Assembly (NCBI GenBank): GCA_964476045.1
Contig: CAYYYJ010000009.1
Location: 1 to 30,744, forward strand
Source of the DNA: CAYYYJ01 sp964476045
Lineage (GTDB): Archaea > Aenigmatarchaeota > Aenigmatarchaeia > QMZP01 > JACQNV01
Direction: 5' to 3'
DNA length: 30,744 nucleotides
The position numbers and the translations under genes are program-made. Under the pieces are notes generated by a model, which ran no database searches, had not been told where the DNA came from, and was given only the letters and a program-made list of their open reading frames with translations. Positions 16,423 to 25,499 of this stretch are shown piece after piece (the stretch's first letter is position 1; every line of letters begins with the position of its first letter).

Positions 16423-17583
16423 TCACTTGCACGAATTTATCTGGCAGACTCCGCCTTCATACTCGTATGGGCACCAGTTCAGCCCTATACTCTCACAATT
16501 TGCTTTTGTGTAGCAGAATTCGGGGTTTTGCTCTAAACAAGTAGACGATGTCTCTATCGAAATGTCTGAGGAGTTGTAAAGTGTTTTTGGCGGCTCGCTA
16601 TCTGCATCAAGTGTTTTCGGTTCATAAGAACCTGTTTGAGGCGAAAACAAATTCTTTATTTCTTCTGAGCTTAGTCCGTAATTGTAAACTCTTACTTCGT
16701 CTAAAGCTCCATTGAAATTTAGTTCGAAAGGTTCTGATGAACCGATTGACAAAGCTCGTAGAGTGCTCGGCTGGACAGACCCTAAAAATTCCTGCTCTGA
16801 GTCTAACACTCCATTAATGTACAACTGCATTTTCCCGGCATTCAGAACAGCAGACACTTGGATCCACTCGCCTAGGGGGATCATCTCTGTTTGCGATGTT
16901 AGAACAGAAAATCTGTCTATGTCCTTGTTTCCTGTTGCTATGCTAAATTGGATCTTTTTATTTTCTTTATCTAAATTCAGGCTGTAAGGCCATGGATCTC
17001 CGTATTTGTCTGGCCGTTTTTTCATTATTGTCTGGAACTCGGGGAATTCCCTTGTTTCGGCTTTGACCCAAGCTGATAGAGTAAAGGATGAACCAGAAAG
17101 GCTTAGCTCTTCTGAATGCGGAATCTCAATCCGATCGTCTATTCCATCAAATAAAAATGCTTGGTTTACTTTGCCTACGATTATTTTTTTATTTATTTCA
17201 TCTTTTTTCTCTCCTGTCCCGCCTACTTTTACAAAAGCCGGGCTCGTTTTAACTGAAATAGGCGGTGCCATCATTAGCGCGTCTGTGACATCAACTGCTG
17301 AATCGAATTGGCTGTTGTCTAGAGGGAGGTAGAGAAGCAACTGGTTTGTTAAATAGGATTGTTCTTGCGTTTCGGAAGGTAACTTTATAATATCAAATCC
17401 AACTCTGTCACAGTTATTTTCGCAATTCGGATTCGAACCTGTCTGGAATCCTGTCAGAAGAGATGTATCCTTGTTTACCTGAAAACCAGAGATCTGTTTT
17501 TCCCCTGCGAAATTGAGGATTCCTACTGCTAGAATTACAACAACAAGAATACCTGCTGCGACTCCGGCTTGGCCTTTATACAT
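16423..17583 (-). CDS. LamG protein with pilin-type signal and Cys-rich tail
   Basis: A 386-residue protein starting MYKGQAGVAAGILVVVILAV, a class III signal almost identical to that of the Cys-rich surface protein at 10858-11889. A short linker with two Cys leads to a LamG-like domain (about 150-335, ending DEVRVYNYGLS). A Cys tail follows with TCLEQ, FCYT, GLNWC and CQINSC. LamG and tail closely match the second half of the protein at 9205-10845. Longer starts up to 17694 would overlap the divergent radB gene, so the ATG at 17583 was chosen. TATA CTTATATATT lies on the minus strand at 17611-17620. A small hairpin at 16397-16411 follows the stop. Probably an adhesin held at the membrane or built into a pilus-like structure. 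Confidence 0.78.
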   Translation of the reverse strand: MYKGQAGVAAGILVVVILAVGILNFAGEKQISGFQVNKDTSLLTGFQTGSNPNCENNCDRVGFDIIKLPSETQEQSYLTNQLLLYLPLDNSQFDSAVDVTDALMMAPPISVKTSPAFVKVGGTGEKKDEINKKIIVGKVNQAFLFDGIDDRIEIPHSEELSLSGSSFTLSAWVKAETREFPEFQTIMKKRPDKYGDPWPYSLNLDKENKKIQFSIATGNKDIDRFSVLTSQTEMIPLGEWIQVSAVLNAGKMQLYINGVLDSEQEFLGSVQPSTLRALSIGSSEPFELNFNGALDEVRVYNYGLSSEEIKNLFSPQTGSYEPKTLDADSEPPKTLYNSSDISIETSSTCLEQNPEFCYTKANCESIGLNWCPYEYEGGVCQINSCK

Positions 17584-17653
17584 ATTTTCACATTCATAAT
17601 TTGCTGAGTTAATATATAAGCAGTTTTTAATTCTTGCTTCCAATAATCTGAAT

Positions 17654-18367
17654 ATGGACTTTGACTTTCCCAGACCGCTAGCTGATCTCTGCAACCTGGA
17701 GCACTCAGCTTTGAGCAGTATTTTCGGCGCGCCGGGAACTGGAAAAACTAACCTGTGCCTGATTTTGTCTGTTGACTGTATAAAAAATGGGGGAAAGGTT
17801 GTTTACATAGATACAGAAGGCGGCTTCTCCTCAGAAAGGCTGAAACAAATTTCAGGCAGCTCAAAGAGTGATAATATACTTAATAGTATTATACTATTAG
17901 AGCCGAAAACTTTTGAGGAGCAAGGAAACGCTATAAGAGGGTTGGGAAAAAAGGAAGTTGATTTGGTTGTTCTGGATTCTTCTGTTGCGCTTTATAGGTT
18001 GGAACACCCTGAAAAAGAGAAAGGCGCAAAGAACATCTCTAATTCCACGCCAAGCAGGGAACTCTCAGAACATAACAGAGAATTGTCAAGGCAGATGTCA
18101 ATACTTTCTAATCTTGCCCGCGACAAAAAAATTCCTGTTGTGGTCACGGCACACACATACAAAAACTGGGATACAGGGGAAAGCGAGATTGTCGGAGGCG
18201 ACCCATTAAAATACTGGTCAAAATGCCTGCTTTTTTTAGAGAAGACTGGAAAAACAGGCGAAAGAAAAATTACAATAATGAAACACAGAAGCGAGCCAGA
18301 GGGGAAGGCTGTAAAGTTCGATATAGTTGAGGAAGGGATCAAGCCCAGCGGGTTTAAAATATTTTGA
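17654..18367 (+). CDS. radB: RadB, RecA/RadA-family recombination mediator
   Basis: A 237-residue protein of the archaeal RadB family, a RadA paralogue thought to assist homologous recombination. It lacks the N-terminal HhH domain of RadA, as RadB does. Walker A GAPGTGKT is at about 25-32, followed by VVYIDTEGGFSSERL, the Walker B region VDLVVLDSSVALYRLE, the helix NRELSRQMSILSNLARDKK, and VVVTAHTY. The C-terminal part contains MKHRSEPEGK and VEEGIKPSGF. Length and motif order fit the family. It is divergent from the LamG gene and convergent with topA, sharing a repeat-rich terminator region with it. Its last codons fall inside the first partial copy of that repeat. Confidence 0.9.
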   Translation: MDFDFPRPLADLCNLEHSALSSIFGAPGTGKTNLCLILSVDCIKNGGKVVYIDTEGGFSSERLKQISGSSKSDNILNSIILLEPKTFEEQGNAIRGLGKKEVDLVVLDSSVALYRLEHPEKEKGAKNISNSTPSRELSEHNRELSRQMSILSNLARDKKIPVVVTAHTYKNWDTGESEIVGGDPLKYWSKCLLFLEKTGKTGERKITIMKHRSEPEGKAVKFDIVEEGIKPSGFKIF

Positions 18368-18532
18368 AGAGTGAAAAGACATTTTGTTTTCTTTTGGATA
18401 CTGTACACTTTTCTTTTTTAAAAGAAAAGGGTAGAAGCGGGTTTAAAATATTTTAGAGATTTTTTGTATCTCCTTTTCTTTGGATACTGTACACTTTTCT
18501 TTTTTAAAAGAAAAGGGTAGAAGCGGGTTTAA
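18347..18532. repeat. Tandem repeat with hairpins between radB and topA
   Basis: A 51-nt sequence at 18396-18446 is repeated without a change at 18482-18532, 86 nt further on. A partial third copy of its end, 19 nt, covers the last codons of radB (18347-18365 matches 18436-18454). Each full copy contains CTTTTCTTTT-TT-AAAAGAAAAG, a perfect 10-bp inverted repeat (18408-18429 and 18494-18515). T-rich on both strands, each can act as a terminator in both directions for the convergent genes. Confidence 0.75.
18408..18515. terminator. Duplicated bidirectional terminator hairpins
   Basis: Two identical A/T-rich hairpins with T-runs on either strand lie between the radB stop and the topA stop. Archaeal termination depends mainly on T-runs, which both strands supply here. 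The function is inferred from position and composition. Confidence 0.5.
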
Positions 18533-18538
18533 GATTTT

Positions 18539-20731
18539 CTAAACAGTCTCTTCGTCGTCCTTCTCAGCATTTTCTGCTTCCTGGGGTTTGTCTTTTCCAG
18601 GACTACTAGATGTTTTAGGATCCTCAGACTCTTCTTTTTCTTCCTGTTTTTTCCCTGTCACAAAACCGCAGCGGACGCATAATTTCCATGGCTTTTTCTT
18701 GAAATTCTTGACAGACACTATTTTCAGGCCGCACTTCCCGCAAGTCTGGGGCATCATTGCTAGAGTCCCTTTGTGCGGCAAAGAAAACGTCTCTGTACAA
18801 TTTGGATAGCCTGTGCAACCGATGAACCGCTTTTTAGCTTTTGACATTCTTATTACAAGGTCGCCTGAACACTTGCACTTGCCGACAGTGGACTCTTCCC
18901 TCATCACTTCCCGTATCCCTTCTATTAGTTCGGAGCCTATGCTCTTTTCGTGTTTTTTAAAGTTGTTTAAGGTTTTATCCAAAGTCTTTTGCGCCGACCC
19001 TATCAGCTCTTCTTTTGTTTTCTTTTCTTCCTGGATTGCTTCCATTCCCTGATCAAAGACTCTAGTCAGGTCAACAGAGACGATTTCCGGACAGTACTTC
19101 TCCAGAGAATCTGCAACAACTTCACCTAGCTTTGTGACGATGATAGATTTTTCTTTTATGTAGCCACGGTCGTAAAGTGTCTGGAGTATCAGGGCTCGTG
19201 TGGCTTTTGTACCTAGCTGCAAATCCTCCAACTCTTTTAATATAGAAGCCTGTGTGTATCTTGTTGGCGGCTGTGTCTCTTTTTCCAGCATCTCGATTTT
19301 TTTGATATTCACTACCTCATCCTTTTTCATCTCAGGCAATAACTGCTCCTTGAATTTTGCATAGGGCTTGTAGAAATCGATCCAGTTTGCCTGGATTGTT
19401 CTTACCCCGCTTGAAACAAAGACCTCGCCTTTGATATCCAACTTTACAGACAAATATTCCCTTATCGCAGGATCTGCGAAAACTGACAAAAATCTTTTTA
19501 CGATGAGGTCATATAGCTTTGCCTGTTGGGAGTTCAATTCGTTCAGGCTCGGTATATCGATTGTAGGAAAGATTGAAGGATGTGCAGGATCTTCTTTAGG
19601 GCCTTCATTTGGTTTTAGCTTCCCTTTCTTCAGCAGCTTTTCACAGAGCTCCCCATAGATCAGTTTTTTTGAAAGCTTTTTGATTATTTCCAGATAGCCG
19701 ATTTTCTCTGGCAGCTTTTGGGAAGAAGTTCTTGGGTAAGATATGGCACCCATTTCGTAGAGGGTTTGCGCGATATCTAAAGTCTGTTTCGGGGAGAAGC
19801 CAAAAAGGTTGTAACACTCCCTCTGCAATGTTGTGAGATCAAAAGGCGTCGGGGGCTTCAGCTTCGATTCTTTTTTATCGACGCTGATTACAGTCGATTG
19901 TTTTTCTGGTTTTATTTTTTTGAATATTGAGTCTGCTTTTTCTTTTTCCCAGAACTTATCCTGAGAATGTTTTGCAGAGAATTCATTTTTTATTGCTTTC
20001 TCCTGTTCAGATTTTTTTGATGCAGTGCCTTTTTTTTCTGCCAAGGCGCAGATCTCCCAAAAGGGGACAGGCTTAAAGGCCTCTATTTCTTTTTGCCTCT
20101 TTTTTAGAATTTCGAGGGTTGGGCCTTGGACCCGGCCGGTGGAGAGCGTTTTGTATCCGCCTCCAGCTCTGAGAGCTAGAGTGAGCGCCCTCGATACGTT
20201 TATTCCCCAGAAATAATCGAGAAAGTGTCTCGCGAGGCCAGCCTCTATCTGCGGGAAATCCAGAGTAGGTGATGCGTTTTCATAAGCTTCTACTAAATCT
20301 CCTTTAGTCAGGGTCGAGAACTTCATTCTTTTCGCTGCGTTTTTTTTGTAAATAAATCTGATTATATTGTAGGCGATCACAGATCCCTCAATATCATAAT
20401 CTGTTGCGGAGATGAGTGAATCTGCGTCCTTTACAAGAGATGTGAAGTTGTCAAAATATTTTTTAGACCAGGTGTTTGTTTTGTTGGCTTCGAATATGGG
20501 GACCCAGTGTATATCGAAAACAGGGTATGTCCATCCTGCCCCTGATTTATTTTCTGCAAGAACAAATAGATGGCCAGCTGCAGGCGCGACAACAATTTCC
20601 TTGCCTCCTCGCCTGATTTTATAAAAGCTCGCGCCGTCCTTTTTCATCTCGTTGACGTCACCTTGAGCAAGAGATTCTGCTATTTTTTTTGCTGCAGATG
20701 GCTTTTCGCTGATTAAGAGGATGTAACCCAT
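18539..20731 (-). CDS. topA: DNA topoisomerase I (type IA)
   Basis: A 730-residue type IA topoisomerase that relaxes negative supercoils by single-strand passage. The Toprim domain opens the protein, with LISEKPSAAKK (catalytic Glu 9) and TDYDIEG. The cap and gate regions include RAGGGYKTLSTGRVQGPTL, and the active-site Tyr lies in GAISYPRTSSQKLP at about residue 335. RYTQASILKELEDLQLGTKATRA is the conserved late motif. The C-terminus has two Cys4-type zinc elements, CKCSG with CTGYPNC and CGKC with CVRC, then a charged tail. Length and layout match archaeal TopA. It starts 46 nt from the divergent deacetylase gene and converges with radB. Confidence 0.93.
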   Translation of the reverse strand: MGYILLISEKPSAAKKIAESLAQGDVNEMKKDGASFYKIRRGGKEIVVAPAAGHLFVLAENKSGAGWTYPVFDIHWVPIFEANKTNTWSKKYFDNFTSLVKDADSLISATDYDIEGSVIAYNIIRFIYKKNAAKRMKFSTLTKGDLVEAYENASPTLDFPQIEAGLARHFLDYFWGINVSRALTLALRAGGGYKTLSTGRVQGPTLEILKKRQKEIEAFKPVPFWEICALAEKKGTASKKSEQEKAIKNEFSAKHSQDKFWEKEKADSIFKKIKPEKQSTVISVDKKESKLKPPTPFDLTTLQRECYNLFGFSPKQTLDIAQTLYEMGAISYPRTSSQKLPEKIGYLEIIKKLSKKLIYGELCEKLLKKGKLKPNEGPKEDPAHPSIFPTIDIPSLNELNSQQAKLYDLIVKRFLSVFADPAIREYLSVKLDIKGEVFVSSGVRTIQANWIDFYKPYAKFKEQLLPEMKKDEVVNIKKIEMLEKETQPPTRYTQASILKELEDLQLGTKATRALILQTLYDRGYIKEKSIIVTKLGEVVADSLEKYCPEIVSVDLTRVFDQGMEAIQEEKKTKEELIGSAQKTLDKTLNNFKKHEKSIGSELIEGIREVMREESTVGKCKCSGDLVIRMSKAKKRFIGCTGYPNCTETFSLPHKGTLAMMPQTCGKCGLKIVSVKNFKKKPWKLCVRCGFVTGKKQEEKEESEDPKTSSSPGKDKPQEAENAEKDDEETV

Positions 20732-20756
20732 AGTTTTAAACTTAGGAAAAACTAAC

Positions 20757-20764
20757 TTTAAATA
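20757..20764 (+). promoter_or_regulatory. TATA-like element of the deacetylase gene
   Basis: TTTAAATA lies about 17 nt before the ATG at 20778, in the 46-bp space shared with the divergent topA gene. Spacing is slightly short for a leaderless start, so the assignment is tentative. Confidence 0.35.
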
Positions 20765-20777
20765 AGTTCCTTTGGGT

Positions 20778-21599
20778 ATGAAAATCGTTTTCGATGGAAA
20801 TTGTTTGGAGTATAATATAACAAATCATCCTGAATCGCCTGAAAGAGTAAGAAAGATAATTGAGGTTTTAGGGGAAAACCATTCTTTTTTCAAGCCATCT
20901 TCTGTTGCTGAAGAAGATATAGAAAAAGTCCATACAAAAGAGCAGTGGAAAGCTGTTAGAGATGGGGAATATTCTGATGCCGACACGCCAGTTATAGGCA
21001 TAAAATACCCTTTACAGTCTGCTGGTTCTGCGATAAAAGCTGCCGAAGTTTTAGGCTTCTCTGTCTCAAGGCCTCCAGGCCATCACGCTGGCCGTTCTTT
21101 TCTTGGGGGGTTTTGCTATTTCAACAATATTGCAATTGCGTTGGAAAAAGTTTTGCCGAGATATGGGAAGGGAGCTATATTGGATGTAGATGTGCATCAC
21201 GGGAACGGGACTCAAGATATTTTTCTTGGGAACAAAGATGTTTTGTACTGTTCTATACATCAGTCTCCACTATTTCCCGGGACAGGATTAAAATCAGAAC
21301 AAAATTGTTTTAATTTTCCTTTACCTTTCAGGACAACAGAAGAAGTTTACTTGAAGAGTTTGGAAAAGTGTTTAGAAGAAATCAAAATATTTAAACCTGG
21401 AATACTTGGTGTATCAGTTGGTTTTGACACGTACGAAAAGGACCCCATCGGAGGTTTTAAGTTAAGTGCGGGGAGCTACAAGAAAATTGGAGAAAAAATA
21501 AAATCTCTGGGTCTGCCGATGTTTTTTGTTTTGGAAGGAGGGTATTCAGAGGATATAGGGATCTTGGCGAAGAATTTTGTTGAGGGTGTTGAGGGATAG
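20778..21599 (+). CDS. Histone deacetylase/acetoin utilization (AcuC) family deacetylase
   Basis: A 273-residue zinc-dependent deacetylase of the arginase/HDAC fold. SRPPGHHAG at 97-105 carries the two active-site His. GFCYFNN follows, then DVDVHHGNGTQD with metal ligands Asp138 and His140, GFDTYEKDP with the third ligand Asp217, and LEGGY with the transition-state Tyr. It is shorter than most AcuC or HDAC proteins (over 300 residues) but has every catalytic residue. Possible substrates are acetylated proteins such as Alba or histones, acetylpolyamines or other amides; the sequence does not decide. An upstream TTG at 20772 is less likely than the ATG at 20778. Confidence 0.88.
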   Translation: MKIVFDGNCLEYNITNHPESPERVRKIIEVLGENHSFFKPSSVAEEDIEKVHTKEQWKAVRDGEYSDADTPVIGIKYPLQSAGSAIKAAEVLGFSVSRPPGHHAGRSFLGGFCYFNNIAIALEKVLPRYGKGAILDVDVHHGNGTQDIFLGNKDVLYCSIHQSPLFPGTGLKSEQNCFNFPLPFRTTEEVYLKSLEKCLEEIKIFKPGILGVSVGFDTYEKDPIGGFKLSAGSYKKIGEKIKSLGLPMFFVLEGGYSEDIGILAKNFVEGVEG

Positions 21600-21638
21600 T
21601 TTTAAGTTAAACTGATTCCAAAGCTTTTTTAAATCGGG

Positions 21639-22103
21639 TTAATCTTCCATAAGATATTTATAATCATTTCGCGCGCCTCGAGGGTTAATATGATTTCTAC
21701 TGGGACTGTTTTCTGGTTTTACTGATTCAGATTCTCGCTGGTGAAATCTGTTTGCTGCTTCAGTTTCATCACCATTGCAATCATAAAGATGCTTCACTAG
21801 ATTCCGTGCCTTAGTGCTATTTTTTAGATGCCGAAGAGCTTCTTTTAAATCAAACTCTTTAGGAGGTTCAGAAGATGCGGCTTCGCGTATTCTTTTTCTT
21901 GCTTCCAATCTGGCTCGAGTATAAGCAACTTGCGTATGAGTAGACTGGCCATCGACAGGAAATTCGGGTAGGGAATCGTATTTAGGATCTTCTAGCAAAT
22001 CCAAAGACCTTGCCCTGGCCAGTGCTTGCGATGGGTTATCCCACATCATGTTTTTTGCTAGATAACTGAAAATTCTGACATTTGAAATCTTGAGGCCAGC
22101 CAT
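21639..22103 (-). CDS. Hypothetical soluble protein
   Basis: A 154-residue protein I do not recognise. It is hydrophilic, with an Arg/Ala-rich predicted helix (about 60-76, ARLEARKRIREAA), a second helical stretch (DLKEALRHLKNSTKARNLV) and a polar, probably disordered tail from about 115. No signal peptide, membrane segment or metal motif. It begins 33 nt after the trmB-family stop on the same strand with no clear TATA between, so it may be the second gene of that operon. Confidence 0.55.
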   Translation of the reverse strand: MAGLKISNVRIFSYLAKNMMWDNPSQALARARSLDLLEDPKYDSLPEFPVDGQSTHTQVAYTRARLEARKRIREAASSEPPKEFDLKEALRHLKNSTKARNLVKHLYDCNGDETEAANRFHQRESESVKPENSPSRNHINPRGARNDYKYLMED

Positions 22104-22136
22104 AAAACAATAGATTTGGAACTCTGCAAAATTAAA

Positions 22137-22916
22137 CTACTTCCTGCCCATGGAATTTATGAAAGGTTCCATTACCCCTTTGACTACATGCGGGGATTGA
22201 GCCCAGAAAATGACGTCCTGAGAATTATGTGTATTGCTGTCGTCTGTTAAAGCCATCATCACATGCTCATCATCCACTGTGTAAAGCCTTGCAGCTGGCT
22301 GGTCTATGTGCTTGACTTCTGCAACACCGCTCCAGTCAGGAGACCCTTTTTCAAGAGGCGCGTAAACTTTTATTTTAACGCCTTTCTTTGAAAGTTTCTT
22401 GAGAACATTATAGTGGGATACGTGGAGATCTGAATGGGAATTTTTTGTTGTGACAATTGTGATTTTGCCTTTTGCTTTCTTAAAAACAGCTCTCATATGC
22501 TGGTTAACTGCGTCTTTGCCTTTTATTGTTCCTGTCATCTCAAAAGGCTGGACAAGGCTTAGGCCCTGTTTATACACATTTTCCATTTCAGCAAGAATCG
22601 GTGAATTTGAAAGCTTGTCTATCCTCTCCTGTGTTTCCATGTGCTTTTTCTCTAGGTTGTGTTTCACTCTTTCTAGAGCATCTTTTGGCTCGAGTGCAAC
22701 GTATTTTATCGGTTTGGAAGGCTGCAAGACAACAAAACCCTTGTCTGCTAAACTTTCGAGAATATCATAAGAACGTGATCGAGGAACTTTTGCGATGCTA
22801 GAGACTTCTCCAGCTGTTGCTATTCCTTTTGCTAGGATAGCTAGGTAAATTTTCCTTTCGTACAAATTCATTCCAATGCCCTTCAAAGCATCTAATATAT
22901 CGTTTGTGACTATCAT
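22137..22916 (-). CDS. TrmB-family transcriptional regulator
   Basis: A 259-residue archaeal regulator. The N-terminal winged helix (about 1-75) reads LGMNLYERKIYLAIL-like with AGEVSSIAKVPRSRSYDILESLADKGFV as recognition region. A coiled linker (about 80-110, KHNLEKKHMETQERIDKL) follows. The C-terminal effector domain of the phospholipase D-like TrmB type (about 125-259) includes KGKITIVTTKN, KVYAPLEK and DDEHVMMALTDDS. TrmB proteins sense sugars or other small ligands and repress or activate transport and metabolism genes; no sugar genes are nearby, so the target is unknown. Minus-strand TATA CTTATATA-like sequence at about 22945-22952 gives a short leader. Confidence 0.85.
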   Translation of the reverse strand: MIVTNDILDALKGIGMNLYERKIYLAILAKGIATAGEVSSIAKVPRSRSYDILESLADKGFVVLQPSKPIKYVALEPKDALERVKHNLEKKHMETQERIDKLSNSPILAEMENVYKQGLSLVQPFEMTGTIKGKDAVNQHMRAVFKKAKGKITIVTTKNSHSDLHVSHYNVLKKLSKKGVKIKVYAPLEKGSPDWSGVAEVKHIDQPAARLYTVDDEHVMMALTDDSNTHNSQDVIFWAQSPHVVKGVMEPFINSMGRK

Positions 22917-23140
22917 ATTCCGTTATTATATTATTATCTCCTTACTTATATACTTTTCAGATATGTACCACTTATTGCTGAGAACATCCGTGGCTGTATC
23001 CATTTTATAATAGTAAGCTTTATAAAGATTTATAGTCTTTTGTTACGCTAGGGTGATAATGGAATATATAACAGTGTTATTTATACCTCTTCATCAACAA
23101 CGAATTCCTGATAACAGAAGCGGAATTAACTGGAAATATC
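22917..23140. other. Spacer holding a promoter-like site and truncated start
   Basis: This 224-bp spacer separates the TrmB gene from the 3' end of copA. Besides the TrmB promoter it contains CTTTATAAAG (23018-23027) and AGGGTGA (23050-23056) before an ATG at 23059 on the plus strand. That start leads into about 27 codons and then runs antisense into copA. It may be the 5' stub of a gene cut off when the copper genes arrived, or chance. Confidence 0.3.
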
Positions 23141-25474
23141 TTACATCTCCTTTATCTTTAACCTCTTTAGAAGGGCAGAATTCCCGACAACTGTCAATGA
23201 GCTCAAAGCCATTGCCGCAGCCGCGATTATTGGGTTTAGCAGGCCAAAAGCGGCTATAGGTATTGCTGCAGTATTGTAGGCAAATGCCCAAAATAAATTC
23301 TGCCTGATTTTTTTCATTGTCATCTTGCTCAGCTTTATCCCAGACACAACATCCCTTAAATCGTCCTTTACCAGTATTATCCCGCCTGTTTCTTTTGCCA
23401 CATCTGTCCCTGACCCGATAGCTATCCCTATGTCAGCTTTTGCAAGCGCAGGTGCATCATTTATCCCATCGCCAACCATTGCAACAATATTCCCTTCGCT
23501 TTGCAGCTTTTTGATTACTTCTAGTTTCTCCTCAGGCAGAACATTTGCAATAACCTTTTTTATGCCAATCTGAGAAGCTATTGCTTTTGCTGTTTTTTCA
23601 TTGTCGCCTGTAAGCATTATAGTCTCTATGCCAAGGCTTTCAATCCCCTTGATAGCTTCAGTGGAATTTTCTTTTAGGGAATCTGCTATTGCTATTAACC
23701 CAAATGGTTTTTTATTTACGCCAACAATCATAACTGTTTTTCCTTGTTCCTCAAGTTGGGTTATTTTCTTTTCTAAACCGGGGATTCCTGTTTTAGACTT
23801 CTTCATCATTTTCCTATTTCCAATCACAATTTTTTTGCTATTCCATTCTGCTTCTATACCATGTCCAGGGACAGCTTTGAATTTATTTGGCTCAGGCACT
23901 TTGATTTTCATAGAAGCCGCTTTCTTAATAATTGCATCTGCAAGAGGATGTTCAGAGCCTTTCTCTGCTATAGCTGCTAGTTTGATTAACTCCTTATCAT
24001 CTTTAGACACTATATCTGTGACTTCAGGCTGGCCTTTTGTAAGCGTGCCAGTCTTATCAAAAACTACTTTCTGGAGCTTGTAAGCCACTTCAAGATATTG
24101 TCCGCCGCGTATAAGTATGCCTGCTTCTGCGCCTTTGCCAACACCGACCATGAGAGCTGCTGGAGTTGCTATGCCAAGCGCACAAGGACAGGATATTATT
24201 AGGACTGCGACAAACGATAGCAGGCCCATTGTGAAATTTCCTAATACTAACCACCACACTCCAAATGAAAGAAGGGCAATTCCAATTACAACCGGGACAA
24301 AATAAGATGAAACCCTGTCAGCAATTTTTTGTATTGGCGCGCTTGATGCCTGCGCCTCTTCAACCATCTTCACTATTTGCATAAGTGTTGTCTCAGCCCC
24401 AACCTTTGTTGCTTTGAACTTTATCATTCCGTGTTTGTTTATGGTACAGCCTATAACTTCGTCTCCCTTTTTTTTAGACACTGGTATGCTTTCTCCAGTG
24501 ATCATGGACTGGTCAACTGAACTTTCGCCATAAATTATTACACCATCAACAGGCATTTTTTCTCCTGGCCTAACAACAACAATATCGCCAACCATTATCT
24601 CTTCTGCAAGTATCTCAACCTCTTTTCCGTTTCGCATAACTCGGGCCTTTTTGGGCCTTAGGTCAAGAAGTTTTCTCACAGCTGCAGATGTCCTGCTTTT
24701 TATCCAATCTTCCATGAACTTTCCGAGCAAGACAAAAGCGATTATTACAGCAGAAACCTCAAAGTAAACATTCTTCTCATCAACAGGAAGGGCTCCTGGC
24801 AGGAAAACAACAAAAAGGCTGTAAATATATGCTGTCAACGTTCCCATTGCAATAAGGAAATCCATGTTCAGGTTTTTGTTCAAAACAGCTTTGTAAGCGC
24901 CTTTATAGAATGTCCAGCCGCCGATGAACTGGACAGGTGTTGTTATAATGAAAAGCCAGATGCCCCAGTTGAAGAGCGGCAAAGAAGGGATAGGGACCCA
25001 TGAAATAATTGAAACGCCGGCAGCAAGCGTAAACATTGCCACAAGCCTTAGCAAAGCGAGGATAAGGACGCCTGACAGCGCTATTGTAACCCTTTTCTTC
25101 ATTCTTTTCAGCTCATCTTCAGGCGACTCAAATTTTCTCACACATTGTTCGCTGCAGAAATAATGTATCCTCCCATCAAACTGTTTTTTTATTGAGTTTG
25201 TTTTGCTCACACGCATCCCGCAAACAGGGTCTGTTGCAAACCCTTCTGTATCAGCTGAAATAAAAAACGCTTTGTAACCCATCTTTTTTATTATCCCGGC
25301 AAATCTCTGGCCGTCTATTTTGCCTGGATCAAAGTCAATTGAAGCCCTTTTGGCAGCATAGCTCACACTTACATCTTTCACGCCATTCTCTTTCCTGATT
25401 TTTTTCTCTATGTTTTGCGCGCAGCTAGAGCAGTGCATCCCTTCTACTCTCAGCTGTATTTTTTTGACTGGCAT
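23141..25474 (-). CDS. copA: Copper-exporting P1B-type ATPase (HMA + YHS domains)
   Basis: A 777-residue P-type ATPase moving Cu(I) out across the membrane. An N-terminal HMA domain has GMHCSSC (Cys 15 and 18). A YHS-type metal domain follows (about 82-116: DPVCGM and YFCSEQC). Then come eight predicted membrane helices, the actuator TGES, the transmembrane copper motif SCPCALG (about 430), phosphorylation site DKTGTLT (about 472), ATP-binding SEHPL and PGHG, and hinge GDGINDAP (about 666). The last helices contain FAYNTAAIP and MALSSLTVVGNS, both typical of Cu(I) ATPases. It is the last gene of a five-gene operon, 25 nt after the Met/His-rich protein. HMA plus YHS in one CopA is seen in some archaea and bacteria. 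Confidence 0.93.
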   Translation of the reverse strand: MPVKKIQLRVEGMHCSSCAQNIEKKIRKENGVKDVSVSYAAKRASIDFDPGKIDGQRFAGIIKKMGYKAFFISADTEGFATDPVCGMRVSKTNSIKKQFDGRIHYFCSEQCVRKFESPEDELKRMKKRVTIALSGVLILALLRLVAMFTLAAGVSIISWVPIPSLPLFNWGIWLFIITTPVQFIGGWTFYKGAYKAVLNKNLNMDFLIAMGTLTAYIYSLFVVFLPGALPVDEKNVYFEVSAVIIAFVLLGKFMEDWIKSRTSAAVRKLLDLRPKKARVMRNGKEVEILAEEIMVGDIVVVRPGEKMPVDGVIIYGESSVDQSMITGESIPVSKKKGDEVIGCTINKHGMIKFKATKVGAETTLMQIVKMVEEAQASSAPIQKIADRVSSYFVPVVIGIALLSFGVWWLVLGNFTMGLLSFVAVLIISCPCALGIATPAALMVGVGKGAEAGILIRGGQYLEVAYKLQKVVFDKTGTLTKGQPEVTDIVSKDDKELIKLAAIAEKGSEHPLADAIIKKAASMKIKVPEPNKFKAVPGHGIEAEWNSKKIVIGNRKMMKKSKTGIPGLEKKITQLEEQGKTVMIVGVNKKPFGLIAIADSLKENSTEAIKGIESLGIETIMLTGDNEKTAKAIASQIGIKKVIANVLPEEKLEVIKKLQSEGNIVAMVGDGINDAPALAKADIGIAIGSGTDVAKETGGIILVKDDLRDVVSGIKLSKMTMKKIRQNLFWAFAYNTAAIPIAAFGLLNPIIAAAAMALSSLTVVGNSALLKRLKIKEM

Positions 25475-25499
25475 AAAAATTGTTTTATACAGATCTTCT

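Noticed and set aside
17584..17694. N-terminal extension of the LamG/pilin-signal protein
   Set aside because: It would overlap the divergent radB start and place extra residues before the class III signal.
23059..23259. Plus-strand reading frame entering copA
   Set aside because: More than half is antisense to copA and the product has no recognisable domain; kept only as a possible truncated start.
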